Source: Bacillota bacterium
GTDB taxonomy: Bacteria > Bacillota > Clostridia > Ch29
Length of the DNA stretch: 64,000 nt
Reading direction: 5' to 3'
Assembly: GCA_013540605.1 (NCBI GenBank)
Contig: JABVCK010000003.1
Coordinates: 1-64,000, forward strand
Shown here: in pieces, positions 8,580-17,034 of the stretch
Layout: each line of letters opens with the position of its first letter
How positions within the stretch are numbered: the first letter of the stretch is position 1
The notes under the pieces: model-generated
What the model saw: only the letters and a program-made list of their open reading frames with translations
Told to the model about the DNA's origin: nothing
Database searches by the model: none
Made by a program: the position numbers and the translations under genes

Positions 8580-9593
8580 CTACTTCAACTGTTCCTGAAT
8601 CCTGGTAAGATAATTGCCAAATTTGTCTCCGTATTTATCGTATACAGACTTAACGGCTTCTTTGAAGGGCGTTGTGTCAATCTCCCTTATTACTTCCATG
8701 CCCTGGTTCTCAATCTCATCAAGCTGCTGAGCTTCATTATCGGCATTCACCTGACGCTCATATTCTGCGGCCTCCTGGGCGCACTCTTTGAATACTGTCT
8801 GGATGCCTTCCGGCAGCTGGTTAAATTTATCCAGGCTCATAACAAATATTGCAGGGGCATATGTATGTCTGGTCATGGAAAGATATTTCTGTGTTTCTGA
8901 AAGCTTGTACGAATAGATTACGTTAACGGGATTTTCCTGGCCGTCTATTGTCTTTTGCTGCAGCGCTGTCAGCGCTTCGGTCCACGCCATGGGAACAGTG
9001 TTTGCCCCCAATGCCTGGAAAGTATCAATGTACACCGGATTTTCCATTACTCTAATCTTTAATCCCTTTACATCATCCGGAGTATTTACCGCCCGCTTTG
9101 AGTTTGTCAGGTTTCTAAACCCTCTCTCAGCATAGGCCAATCCCTTGAGCTGAACGGTCTCCAGCTTGTTGAGGAGTTCCTGCCCGATATCGCCGTCCAG
9201 TACAGAATACGCTTCGGCCGGATTGCTGAACAGGAAGGGCAGCTCAAATACGGCTATTTCCGGCAAGAAGTTTGCCACAGGACCGTTGGTAATCACCCCC
9301 ATGTCCACCGTTCCCATCTGCATGCCTTCGAGCAGTGTCCTTTCATCGCCAAGGGTCGCGTTCGGGTAAATGTCTATCTGCACTTTTCCGCCTGTCTTTT
9401 GTTCAACCAGTTCTTTGAACTTCAAAGCGGCCACATGAAAACCGTCCTTCTCGTTGACAACATGGGCCAGACGCAGCTTAATGGGCTCATCGCTAACCGC
9501 TGCAGGTTCTTCCTCTGCGGCCTTCTGCGCACATCCTCCCACCAACGACACTGCCAGAATCAAACATAAGAGATACATCAAAGATTTTTTCAT
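8580..9593 (-). CDS. dctP: TRAP transporter solute-binding lipoprotein DctP
   Basis: The product is 337 residues, starting at ATG 9593 behind a GGAGGG site. It has a lipoprotein signal (MKKSLMYLLCLILAVSLVGGC, cysteine at the lipobox). The DctP fold follows: IKLRLAHVVNEKDGFHVAALKF, YPNATLGDERTLLEGMQMG, GLKIRVMENPVYIDTFQALG and the hallmark GANTVPMAWTEALTALQQ with DGQENP. It captures a carboxylate outside the membrane for DctM. It is downstream of ilvD (23-base gap), so the ligand may be a branched or hydroxylated organic acid related to dehydratase chemistry; this is inference. Confidence 0.92.
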   Translation of the reverse strand: MKKSLMYLLCLILAVSLVGGCAQKAAEEEPAAVSDEPIKLRLAHVVNEKDGFHVAALKFKELVEQKTGGKVQIDIYPNATLGDERTLLEGMQMGTVDMGVITNGPVANFLPEIAVFELPFLFSNPAEAYSVLDGDIGQELLNKLETVQLKGLAYAERGFRNLTNSKRAVNTPDDVKGLKIRVMENPVYIDTFQALGANTVPMAWTEALTALQQKTIDGQENPVNVIYSYKLSETQKYLSMTRHTYAPAIFVMSLDKFNQLPEGIQTVFKECAQEAAEYERQVNADNEAQQLDEIENQGMEVIREIDTTPFKEAVKSVYDKYGDKFGNYLTRIQEQLK

Positions 9594-9616
9594 ATCACCG
9601 TTTCCTCCCTCTTTTT

Positions 9617-11287
9617 TTATTTTTCCAACACTGCTCCCGTGCTGGCCGAAGTTACAAGTCTGCTGTATCTGGACAGATATGTGCCTTTTTGAGCTTTTAC
9701 CGGCGGTTTCTCCCATGCCGCCAGTCTCCTTTTTATCTCCTCATCCGAAAGCTCCGCTCTAAGTATACGGTTTGGGATATCTATCTCAATAATGTCTCCT
9801 TCCTCTATTATGGCAATAGGCCCTCCTTCAGAGGCCTCGGGAGATACATGTCCTATACACGGACCCCTGGTACCCCCTGAAAAGCGCCCGTCTGTTATCA
9901 AAGCTACTGATTTTTCCAATCCCATGCCTGCTATAGCCGCAGTAGGGCTCAGCATCTCTCTCATGCCCGGGCACCCTTTGGGACCCTCGTACCTGATCAC
10001 TGCAACATCCCCGGGCTTTATTCCTTTATTCATGATAGCGTCAAAGGCCTCTTCCTCCGAGTTGAACACCCTGGCAGGACCTTTATGCCGCATCATTTCA
10101 GGTTCAACGGCTGATTGTTTGATTACAGCTCCGTCCGGCGCCAGGTTCCCTCTCAGTATGGCTATTCCGCCTTCTTTATTATAGGGGTCGGCAATCGGCC
10201 GTATAATTTCCGGATCAAGCACCTCTGCCGTTGATATGTTCTCACCCAGCGTCTTGCATGTAGCGGTCAGCTCATCGGGGTAGATAAGGCCTGCCCTCAG
10301 CAGTTGGTTTAATACTGCGGATATGCCCCCTGCCCAGTGTAAATCTTCCATAGCATGTACACCCGCCGGGCTTATCTTGGTAATATTGGGAGTTTTTTTG
10401 CTGATGGCGTCAAAATCATCCAGGCCAAGGTCAACTTCCGCCTCCGAAGCGACCGCCATCAAGTGCAGTGTGGTATTGGTGGAGCCGCCTATGGCCATGT
10501 CCAACGTAATAGCATTTTTGAAAGCTCCCAATGTCATAATGTCTCTCGGACGGATATCCTTTTTCACCAGTTCCATTATCTGCATACCGGCCCTTTTCGC
10601 CAGCTGTTTTCTAGCTCCAAAGGGAGCGGGAATGGTTCCGTTGCCCGGCAAAGCTATGCCCAGGGCTTCTGCCAGGCAGTTCATGCTGTTAGCCGTAAAT
10701 AAACCTGCACAGCTTCCACATGTCGGACAGGACTGCAGCTCCAACTCCTTCAGTTCTTGGTCGGTAATCTTTCCGTTTGCATGGGCTCCTACCCCCTCGA
10801 AGGCACCGTGTATCAAGTCAACGGCTTTCCCCCTGTGTCTTCCTTTGAGCATCGGGCCGCCGCTGATATAGATAGATGGGATATTTAGTCTGGCCGCAGC
10901 CATAAGCATGCCGGGAACGATCTTGTCACAGTTGCCTACAAGAACAAGTCCGTCAAATTTGTGGGCAACGGCCATTGCCTCAATGGAATCCGCAATCAAC
11001 TCCCTGCTCGCCAGCGGATATTTCATGCCGCTGTGGTTCATCGATATACCGTCGCAGATACCGATGACGGGAAACTCGATGGGTGTTCCACCGGACGCGC
11101 TGACACCCAGTTTGACCGATTGGGCTATTTCATCCAAGTGAAAATGCCCGGGGATTATTTCATTATGCGCGTTTACTACTCCTATCAACGGCTTTTCAAG
11201 GTCCTCCGGAGTATACCCCATGGCATAAAACAGCGCACGGTGAGGGGTGCGGGCTACTCCTCCGGTAACTTCTGTACTGTTCAACAT
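9617..11287 (-). CDS. ilvD: Dihydroxy-acid dehydratase (IlvD family)
   Basis: At 556 residues it is full length. IlvD removes water from 2,3-dihydroxy acids in valine and isoleucine synthesis, using an Fe-S cluster and Mg. Cluster-cysteine contexts [10 protein letters not shown] and [18 protein letters not shown] are present, as are [20 protein letters not shown] and [13 protein letters not shown]. No other branched-chain genes are nearby. Instead it leads a TRAP operon next to a two-component system, so a catabolic role on a sugar acid or other dihydroxy acid is an alternative. The sequence is closer to true IlvD wording than to the longer sugar-acid dehydratases. Confidence 0.88.
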   Translation of the reverse strand: MLNSTEVTGGVARTPHRALFYAMGYTPEDLEKPLIGVVNAHNEIIPGHFHLDEIAQSVKLGVSASGGTPIEFPVIGICDGISMNHSGMKYPLASRELIADSIEAMAVAHKFDGLVLVGNCDKIVPGMLMAAARLNIPSIYISGGPMLKGRHRGKAVDLIHGAFEGVGAHANGKITDQELKELELQSCPTCGSCAGLFTANSMNCLAEALGIALPGNGTIPAPFGARKQLAKRAGMQIMELVKKDIRPRDIMTLGAFKNAITLDMAIGGSTNTTLHLMAVASEAEVDLGLDDFDAISKKTPNITKISPAGVHAMEDLHWAGGISAVLNQLLRAGLIYPDELTATCKTLGENISTAEVLDPEIIRPIADPYNKEGGIAILRGNLAPDGAVIKQSAVEPEMMRHKGPARVFNSEEEAFDAIMNKGIKPGDVAVIRYEGPKGCPGMREMLSPTAAIAGMGLEKSVALITDGRFSGGTRGPCIGHVSPEASEGGPIAIIEEGDIIEIDIPNRILRAELSDEEIKRRLAAWEKPPVKAQKGTYLSRYSRLVTSASTGAVLEK

Positions 11288-11340
11288 ACCTCACTCCTAT
11301 CTACTAATTAAGCCAGGCTTAACAATAAGGTAACAAAAGC

Positions 11341-11386
11341 AGAAATCCGGTACAATCAATAATATTATTGAAAATACCGAATTTCT
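11341..11386 (-). promoter_or_regulatory. Nested dyad in the ilvD leader (operator or hairpin)
   Basis: AGAAATCCGGTA (11341-11352) and TACCGAATTTCT (11375-11386) are inverted repeats with one mismatch. Inside them CAATAATATTATTG (11357-11370) is a perfect 14-bp palindrome. The element falls between the predicted -10 and the ilvD start, so it could be a regulator site or an mRNA stem. Confidence 0.5.
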
Positions 11387-11390
11387 TGTC

Positions 11391-11419
11391 ATAGTATAAT
11401 ACGAATATTTTGTTGTAAA
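11391..11419 (-). promoter_or_regulatory. Probable promoter of ilvD-dctPQM
   Basis: On the minus strand TTTACA (11419-11414) and TACTAT (11396-11391) are 17 bases apart. The -35 touches the stop of the upstream regulator gene. The leader would be about 100 bases and contains the nested dyad. This is pattern-based only. Confidence 0.45.
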
Positions 11420-12487
11420 TTATGAATTATTTGTCCCCATATTCTCCCTTATTCTTTTCCGGAATTCACTTGGCAGACAGCCTGCGTATTTGTTAAACAC
11501 CATACTAAAATAGCTGAAGTCGTCATACCCTACCTTTTCGGAAACCGCCCTCAGGCTTAAATCAAAATTTCCAATGTACTCTTTGGCCTTTTCAATCCTT
11601 TTCGCGTTAAGATATTGTGAAAAGTTCATCCCGGTCTGCTGCTTGAATATTCTGGACAGATAGTGCGGGCTCAAATTTACATGTTCCGCCACATCTTTTA
11701 AGTATATCTTGCTGGCATAATTGTTCTGTATAAAATCCTTCGCCCTGACAACCGCCCTTTCAACGGGTGATAAATAATGGTCCGATACCGTTTCAGACAC
11801 TTCGACTATAAAATCTTTTATAAGCTTTTTAAGAAAATGGGATGTGTCCGCCCTTAGTATTTGTTTTTGCTTGTTCTCTTTCAGCTCACTTAAGAAATCC
11901 TTATCAATCCCTAATGATACAACAATCCGAATGATTATACCCATTAATTCGACCAAGTAGCCTTTGAGTTCAATGATGTCGAATTCCCTATCTTCCGGTA
12001 GTATCTTTCCTAATATCTCCACAGCCTTTCGCCTTCTATTGTATTTAATGCTTTCAAGCAGTTCTGCTTCCAGGTCCGAGTTCCGAATTATAGCACCCTC
12101 ATCAGCTATTACGGGCATATTTCTCCCGGTCAGAGCGTTATTTACAGCTTGAATCAAATCCTTAGGGGATATCGGTTTCAATAGATAGTCATCCGCTCCC
12201 AAACGCAAGGCCTCATGGGCATAAGTAAATTCATCATAGGCGGTTAAAATGATAATCTTTATATCAGGAATACTGCTTTTTATTGTTCTCCCTGCTTCCA
12301 GCCCTTCCATCCCCGGCATCCGTATATCAAGCAGCACTATATCCGGTCTGAATGCAGCCGCTTTTTCTATGGCTTCCTTCCCATTATGCGCCTCTTCGAC
12401 TACAGCATCAATATTCTCTTCTTTAAAAACATACCGTATATATTCTCTTATAGTATCTTCGTCATCTACCACCAGCAGTTTTATCAA
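11420..12487 (-). CDS. YesN-type response regulator (REC + AraC HTH)
   Basis: About 355 residues. An N-terminal receiver domain shows KLLVVDDEDT, the phospho-acceptor in DIVLLDIRMPG, LTAYDEF and the lysine in YLLKPI. A middle linker (about residues 130-250) has no clear family. The C-terminus has two AraC-type HTHs (YLKDVAEHVNLSPHYLSRIFKQ and LSLRAVSEKVGYDDFSYF). TTG 12487 is preferred because GAGGTG sits six bases ahead and the protein then opens MIKLLVVDDE; ATG 12493 abuts the same site. It overlaps the kinase gene upstream and probably acts on the ilvD operon that follows. Confidence 0.85.
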   Translation of the reverse strand: MIKLLVVDDEDTIREYIRYVFKEENIDAVVEEAHNGKEAIEKAAAFRPDIVLLDIRMPGMEGLEAGRTIKSSIPDIKIIILTAYDEFTYAHEALRLGADDYLLKPISPKDLIQAVNNALTGRNMPVIADEGAIIRNSDLEAELLESIKYNRRRKAVEILGKILPEDREFDIIELKGYLVELMGIIIRIVVSLGIDKDFLSELKENKQKQILRADTSHFLKKLIKDFIVEVSETVSDHYLSPVERAVVRAKDFIQNNYASKIYLKDVAEHVNLSPHYLSRIFKQQTGMNFSQYLNAKRIEKAKEYIGNFDLSLRAVSEKVGYDDFSYFSMVFNKYAGCLPSEFRKRIRENMGTNNS

Positions 12488-14102
12488 TGTCATCACCTCG
12501 CCCATTGGTAAATGGAAGGGTAATTGTAACCGTTGTACCTTCGCCAGAACTGCTGGAAATATCCAGCGTATATGCGTCACCAAAATAATAATCCAGCCGC
12601 TCCTTAAGGTTGCTCAACCCAAGGCCAATACCCCTGGTAGAAACCCTGTTATTGCCTTTTAGAATATCCTTTAATCTTTCCGGTCGTATACCGACACCAT
12701 TATCGGTAACCTGCAGTATAATACGATTATCCTGCAAGCTACCTGCGATGCTCAAAACTCCCTGCTTTTCCAATGGGTGCAGTCCATGGATGATTGCATT
12801 CTCAACCGGTATCTGCAACGTCATAAACGGGATCTTTGTTTCTATTATTCGCTCATCCACTTCAACCTCGGTATTCACCAGATTACGAAACCTTTTTTGC
12901 TGAATAAATATATAGTCCTGTATGTATTCCAGCTCTTCTTTCAAAAAAACCAGTTCCTGTGACTTTCTAAGACTTTTCCTCAACAGGCTTGAAAGGGCAA
13001 AGGTTGTTTCTGCTGCTTCTTTAGCGCCCTTCATATACGCAAGTTCTCCTATTACACTCAGGGTATTAAATAAAAAATGGGGACTCATCTGTGCTTGTAT
13101 GGCTTTCATTTTTGCTTCCGAGAGGGCTTTCTCCAACTGGTTCCGGGTTTGAATCTCTTTCAGGACCTGCAGTGTTTTTGCGTGCAACTCGTTATGGGCA
13201 AGATTGTCAATGCCGGTCTGGACAATATAAGTATTTATTGTCTTCAGTGATTCGATTATTGCATATAGACGTCCTTTGGTTATTTTTCTTATATCCAGAT
13301 AGGAATTCTTCAATCCGTCAATTCCACAAATTTTTTCTTCATTTCTTATGGCTGCAAGCGCTTCTTCAGTAGGCTCGTTTAAAAAAACAGGGCCGCATAG
13401 AATTGTGCCTATATATTGCTGTCCGAAGTATATCGGTGCGGCGATACATACAGCATCATAGCAGCAGGAGGTTACCGTAGCTTCTTTTATGCTATCCGTA
13501 ACATACCTATTCTTAAACTTGCAGCTATAACCGTGTTCACATCTCTTTCGACAGAACTTCAGCATATTGCTTATCTGTGTTATGTTGTTTCCATCTCTAT
13601 CCTGGATAACTATTGCCAGACTTGCAGCATTGGAATATTTGTCCTGGATTTCCTGCAGGGCGGGAATATCAATTATATCGTTTAAATTCTCAACGGTATA
13701 ATTCTCGGTATACTCTTTGGTAAATTCGGTGGAAGGCAGTATATTATTGCCGTTAGAGCTTGTCGGATTGTATACGATAATCATTTCCAGAACATCGTCA
13801 CCGGTATTCCTGAGCTCATGCTTTGCATAGGGAGAAATATGATATACCATTCCGGGTACCAGCGGATAGAAATGGCCATCAACCCATTGCTCACCTGTTC
13901 CGGAGATTATATAAAGTATTTGTTCGTCCCCTGTATGCAGGTGTTGGTCCTGCCTCTTGTGGGGTAAAAAAGTAACATGGCCCACCAACAGCCTTCCCTT
14001 TTCCAGGTCTTCAGGCTCTTCCAGCCATTTTACCGTCCCCCATTCAAAATACTGTTTTACAGGGCGTAAAGCATTGAAACTTCCCATGTTCCCAACATCC
14101 AT
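12462..14102 (-). CDS. Soluble histidine kinase: cupin + PocR + LytS-type kinase
   Basis: The 546-residue protein has no membrane segment. Residues about 40-115 form a cupin with the metal-ligand pattern QHLHTGDEQ and the later VPGMVYHISPYAKHEL. Residues about 140-305 match the PocR ligand-sensing domain, rich in cysteines (FCRKRCEHGYSCKF, TSCCYDAVCIAAPI). A coiled linker leads to the His_kinase domain with QAQMSPHFLFNTL holding the phospho-histidine, then the ATPase boxes VENAIIHGLHP, DNGVGI and GIGLGLSNLKERL. It would therefore sense a cytoplasmic metabolite. It starts at ATG 14102 behind AAGGAGGAG and is coupled to the YesN regulator. Confidence 0.85.
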   Translation of the reverse strand: MDVGNMGSFNALRPVKQYFEWGTVKWLEEPEDLEKGRLLVGHVTFLPHKRQDQHLHTGDEQILYIISGTGEQWVDGHFYPLVPGMVYHISPYAKHELRNTGDDVLEMIIVYNPTSSNGNNILPSTEFTKEYTENYTVENLNDIIDIPALQEIQDKYSNAASLAIVIQDRDGNNITQISNMLKFCRKRCEHGYSCKFKNRYVTDSIKEATVTSCCYDAVCIAAPIYFGQQYIGTILCGPVFLNEPTEEALAAIRNEEKICGIDGLKNSYLDIRKITKGRLYAIIESLKTINTYIVQTGIDNLAHNELHAKTLQVLKEIQTRNQLEKALSEAKMKAIQAQMSPHFLFNTLSVIGELAYMKGAKEAAETTFALSSLLRKSLRKSQELVFLKEELEYIQDYIFIQQKRFRNLVNTEVEVDERIIETKIPFMTLQIPVENAIIHGLHPLEKQGVLSIAGSLQDNRIILQVTDNGVGIRPERLKDILKGNNRVSTRGIGLGLSNLKERLDYYFGDAYTLDISSSSGEGTTVTITLPFTNGRGDDIDKTAGGR

Positions 14103-14161
14103 TCAATCTCCTCCTTAGAATCGCTAAGGCAAGCAAGTACAGCGGTTTAAAGAATATCCTT

Positions 14162-15076
14162 TTAAACTGGCTGATGTTTAGTTGGCTTGGTTGTGGAATC
14201 GCTTTCTTTTATCCTGTTTACCATGATTACTGAAGCTATAACCAGGACCACGCCTGATAATTGCAAATAGCTCAGAACTTCACCGAGCAGCAGCATCCCA
14301 AACATAATCGTTACCACAGGATCAACCGTACTGATGATAGACGCCTTAGCTGATCCTATTTCTTTAATGCCTAGAAATAACGCTATTGTCGGAAATGCTG
14401 TGAAGAATACGGCGGTAGACAGGGTTATCCCCCAGCCTCTCAGAGATACGTCGGCCCACAGCTGTCTGGTCAGTATACCGGTAACTATGAAAGAAACGGC
14501 CCTGAAGGTAATATTATATGTAACCGCAACAACAGAATCCATTTCTTTTATGTATTTGCTCTCAAGTATCATAAAATTAAAACAATTAACCACCGCCGCC
14601 AGAAAGGCAAGAAGGATACCAAACCAGCTCATGTGTGTAACAGGAGCCCAAACCGCTATAACGATACCGGTAAACGCTATTATCAGGGCCATAATCTGTT
14701 TCCCCACAATTTTCTGCTTCAGTATCACGATAGCAAAAACATTGGTTAGAACAGGATGAAAGGAATATAAAATGGTGGCAAGGGAAACGGGAATAAAAAT
14801 TATTGCATAATAAAACAGCATCCCGACCGCATAGCACATTATTCCACCCTGCAGGAACAAAACCGCCAGCTGGGCTTTGCTTATCCTGAAAGCGTCCCTC
14901 CCTTTTGTAGCCAGTCCGTATATCCATAAAATGATAGCGGCTAAACCAAAACGGATTGCCTGCATAAACTGCGGGTTAGCCCCTTCAGCGTATGCAATTT
15001 TGGTGGCAACCGCCATTATTCCGTAACAGACAGAGGCGGCCAATACTAGCAGACTTCCCTTTGTCAGGCTTCTCAT
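14162..15076 (-). CDS. EamA/DMT-family permease
   Basis: This 304-residue protein has ten predicted membrane segments and two EamA repeats. Signs are VLAASVCYGIMAVATKIAY near the start, FHPVLTNVFAIVILKQ at the end of the first repeat, and IISTVDPVVTIMFGMLLLGE in the second. DMT permeases export or exchange amino acids and other metabolites; no substrate can be read here. ATG 15076 is chosen over 15091 because GGGGAGGAC lies at the right distance, while the earlier ATG overlaps that site. The kinase gene follows after 59 bases, so they may be co-transcribed. Confidence 0.85.
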   Translation of the reverse strand: MRSLTKGSLLVLAASVCYGIMAVATKIAYAEGANPQFMQAIRFGLAAIILWIYGLATKGRDAFRISKAQLAVLFLQGGIMCYAVGMLFYYAIIFIPVSLATILYSFHPVLTNVFAIVILKQKIVGKQIMALIIAFTGIVIAVWAPVTHMSWFGILLAFLAAVVNCFNFMILESKYIKEMDSVVAVTYNITFRAVSFIVTGILTRQLWADVSLRGWGITLSTAVFFTAFPTIALFLGIKEIGSAKASIISTVDPVVTIMFGMLLLGEVLSYLQLSGVVLVIASVIMVNRIKESDSTTKPTKHQPV

Positions 15077-15198
15077 TCTGGTCCTCCCCATTGAAGAATC
15101 ACGATTAATACTGTAAGCTGCCTACAAGTATAATTTATATCTCCGCCGGTTTATTTTCAACATCAAGTTATGTATATTAACAGGATTGAAAATTGCAA

Positions 15199-15297
15199 AT
15201 GGAACAGGAACGCGAAGAAAGACTGCAAAAAATCGCCGATGAGAAGGGTATTACCGTTGAAGAATTAAAGCAGCAGATGGTTCAGAGAAAACCCTAA
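15199..15297 (+). CDS. Possible 32-residue small protein
   Basis: ATG 15199 opens MEQEREERLQKIADEKGITV and the product ends ELKQQMVQRKP, charged and helical. The 'ERL..IA.EKGITVEELK' wording resembles segments of DUF2680-type exported proteins, but no signal peptide is present. A hairpin follows at 15335. The ribosome site (AGGATT, 13 bases away) is poor. It could be a real small protein or a leftover of a longer gene. Confidence 0.35.
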   Translation: MEQEREERLQKIADEKGITVEELKQQMVQRKP

Positions 15298-15334
15298 CAA
15301 TAGATTTATGGATTGAAGGGGTAGGGGTTGAATG

Positions 15335-15365
15335 GGAGGCAGATATTTAAATATTATCTGCCTCC
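15335..15365. other. 11-bp hairpin downstream of the small reading frame
   Basis: GGAGGCAGATA (15335-15345) pairs perfectly with TATCTGCCTCC (15355-15365). It lies between the small plus-strand frame and the convergent amidohydrolase. There is no convincing T-run on either side. It may still end transcription from one or both directions. Confidence 0.45.
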
Positions 15366-15457
15366 TTACCATTACCGCTTCTTAGAAACCTCTAATTGTC
15401 CTTGGCATCCACATTGCTGTGCTTTTCTTTATTACAATGCTTAATGCCCGGATTCTG

Positions 15458-16999
15458 TCAAGGAATCAGCCTGCTATATTGTATTCTACCGTTGACTATT
15501 GTCATCAAGACTTCGATATCTTTTATAAGCCTTTTATCTGTCTTAAGTGGGTTTTTATTTAGCATTACGATGTCGGCCTTCTTCCCTGCTTCCAAAGATC
15601 CCCTTTTATCTTCTTGGAATACTGCCTTGGCTCCATTTATTGTGAATAGCTTTATGGCTTCTTTTATACTGATTCTTTCCCTTTTATTTGAATGATTAAC
15701 CGCAGCGTGCATCCCTAATAGCGGGTTTATTGGGGTAACGGGGCTGTCGGAACCCCCTGCAACTAAAATGCCTTTTTCAATCATTGTATTCAACGGTAAG
15801 GCTCTGCTTGCTCTTTCCTTACCCAGCCTTTTCTCATACATTGAGTCTTTATCATAAAGATTGAAAACCGGCTGGGTAGAAATCACGAGCCCTAACTGAG
15901 CTGCTCTGTTTATCTGACCATCTGTAGGAATGCTGAAATGCTCTATCCTGTGTCTGTGGTCCCTGCGCTCTTTCCCGCTTATACACTTTTCATAAGCTTT
16001 TAGCATCTGTTCTATCGCCCTGTCGCCAATACAGTGTGTGGATATTTGCATTCCCTCGCCATGAGCCCGAGCAACAAACATGTCCACCTGTTCATCGGTA
16101 TAGTACAGACATCCCCTTAAGTCAGGGGGATCTACATAGGGCTCTTCAAAAGCAGCTGTAAAAGAACCTATGGACCCGTCAATTATTACGCATCCTCCTA
16201 TCCGGTTAAAACCCTCTTCTTTAACCTTATCAACATCCATAGTCTGATGAAATATTTCTATATTGACTGGTAGTTTGTCTTTTTCTTCTTTAATCACAGC
16301 TATATCTTTATCGCTGAATAGGCTTCCTCCTTCAAGGGCATGGATTGTAGTTACTCCGCGGTTCAAGGCCTGTTTTGCCGCGAGATGCAGCGCCGTTCTT
16401 CGTTCATCATCAGTAATGAAATCCGCAAGCTTTACCCTGGCTAACCCGTTAGCCTTGGCTCTGAATGTGCCTTGCGCTTCCCCGTTCTCATCTTTATCAT
16501 AGCCTTCGCTTCTCTCGTCAATGCTCAGGAGTTCCAAAGCCTTTGAGTTAACTGCACATGAATGCGCGTCCACCCTGCTAATGAACACCGGATTGCTTAT
16601 GGATAGACGGTCGAGGTCTTTCCTGGTAGGCAACCTTCCATCGGAAATCTTCCCTTCATCAAAACCTGCAGCGATTACCCACCTGTCGATTTCCATATCC
16701 TTTGCAAATTGCTCTAACCCTTTGAAGAATTCATCCATAGTAGAAAAATCCGAAGCATTCATATTCATTTCATCCAGTCCTGTTTGGGTGAAATGCACAT
16801 GTGAGTCGATAAAACCCGGCAGCAAGGCCATGCCTTTCAAATCTATAGCTATTGTTGAATCTGTAATCATTTTTTTGATTTCTTCATCTTCCCCAAGCTT
16901 CACTATTGTGTCGTCTTTAACTGCAACTGCAGAATAGATGGTGAAGTTCTCATCTACGCTTATCACTTCACCGTTGAACAATACCAGTTCAGCAAGCAT
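15458..16999 (-). CDS. YtcJ-type metal-dependent amidohydrolase
   Basis: The 513-residue protein has a small beta domain at both ends and a TIM barrel between (Amidohydro_3). Metal and active-site motifs are LLPGFIDSHVHF, THCIGDRAI, HRIEHFS and GGSDSPVTPINP; it ends RGSLEAGKKADIVMLN, typical of the superfamily. Such enzymes hydrolyse amide or N-acyl bonds in the cytoplasm; the substrate is unknown. It follows the YfcC transporter after 35 bases, so import of a substrate followed by its hydrolysis is likely. Both genes should be controlled from the sigma-54 promoter at 18571. Confidence 0.85.
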   Translation of the reverse strand: MLAELVLFNGEVISVDENFTIYSAVAVKDDTIVKLGEDEEIKKMITDSTIAIDLKGMALLPGFIDSHVHFTQTGLDEMNMNASDFSTMDEFFKGLEQFAKDMEIDRWVIAAGFDEGKISDGRLPTRKDLDRLSISNPVFISRVDAHSCAVNSKALELLSIDERSEGYDKDENGEAQGTFRAKANGLARVKLADFITDDERRTALHLAAKQALNRGVTTIHALEGGSLFSDKDIAVIKEEKDKLPVNIEIFHQTMDVDKVKEEGFNRIGGCVIIDGSIGSFTAAFEEPYVDPPDLRGCLYYTDEQVDMFVARAHGEGMQISTHCIGDRAIEQMLKAYEKCISGKERRDHRHRIEHFSIPTDGQINRAAQLGLVISTQPVFNLYDKDSMYEKRLGKERASRALPLNTMIEKGILVAGGSDSPVTPINPLLGMHAAVNHSNKRERISIKEAIKLFTINGAKAVFQEDKRGSLEAGKKADIVMLNKNPLKTDKRLIKDIEVLMTIVNGRIQYSRLIP

Positions 17000-17034
17000 T
17001 TATTCGGCCTCCTATTATTGAGTGTATGCGATGT

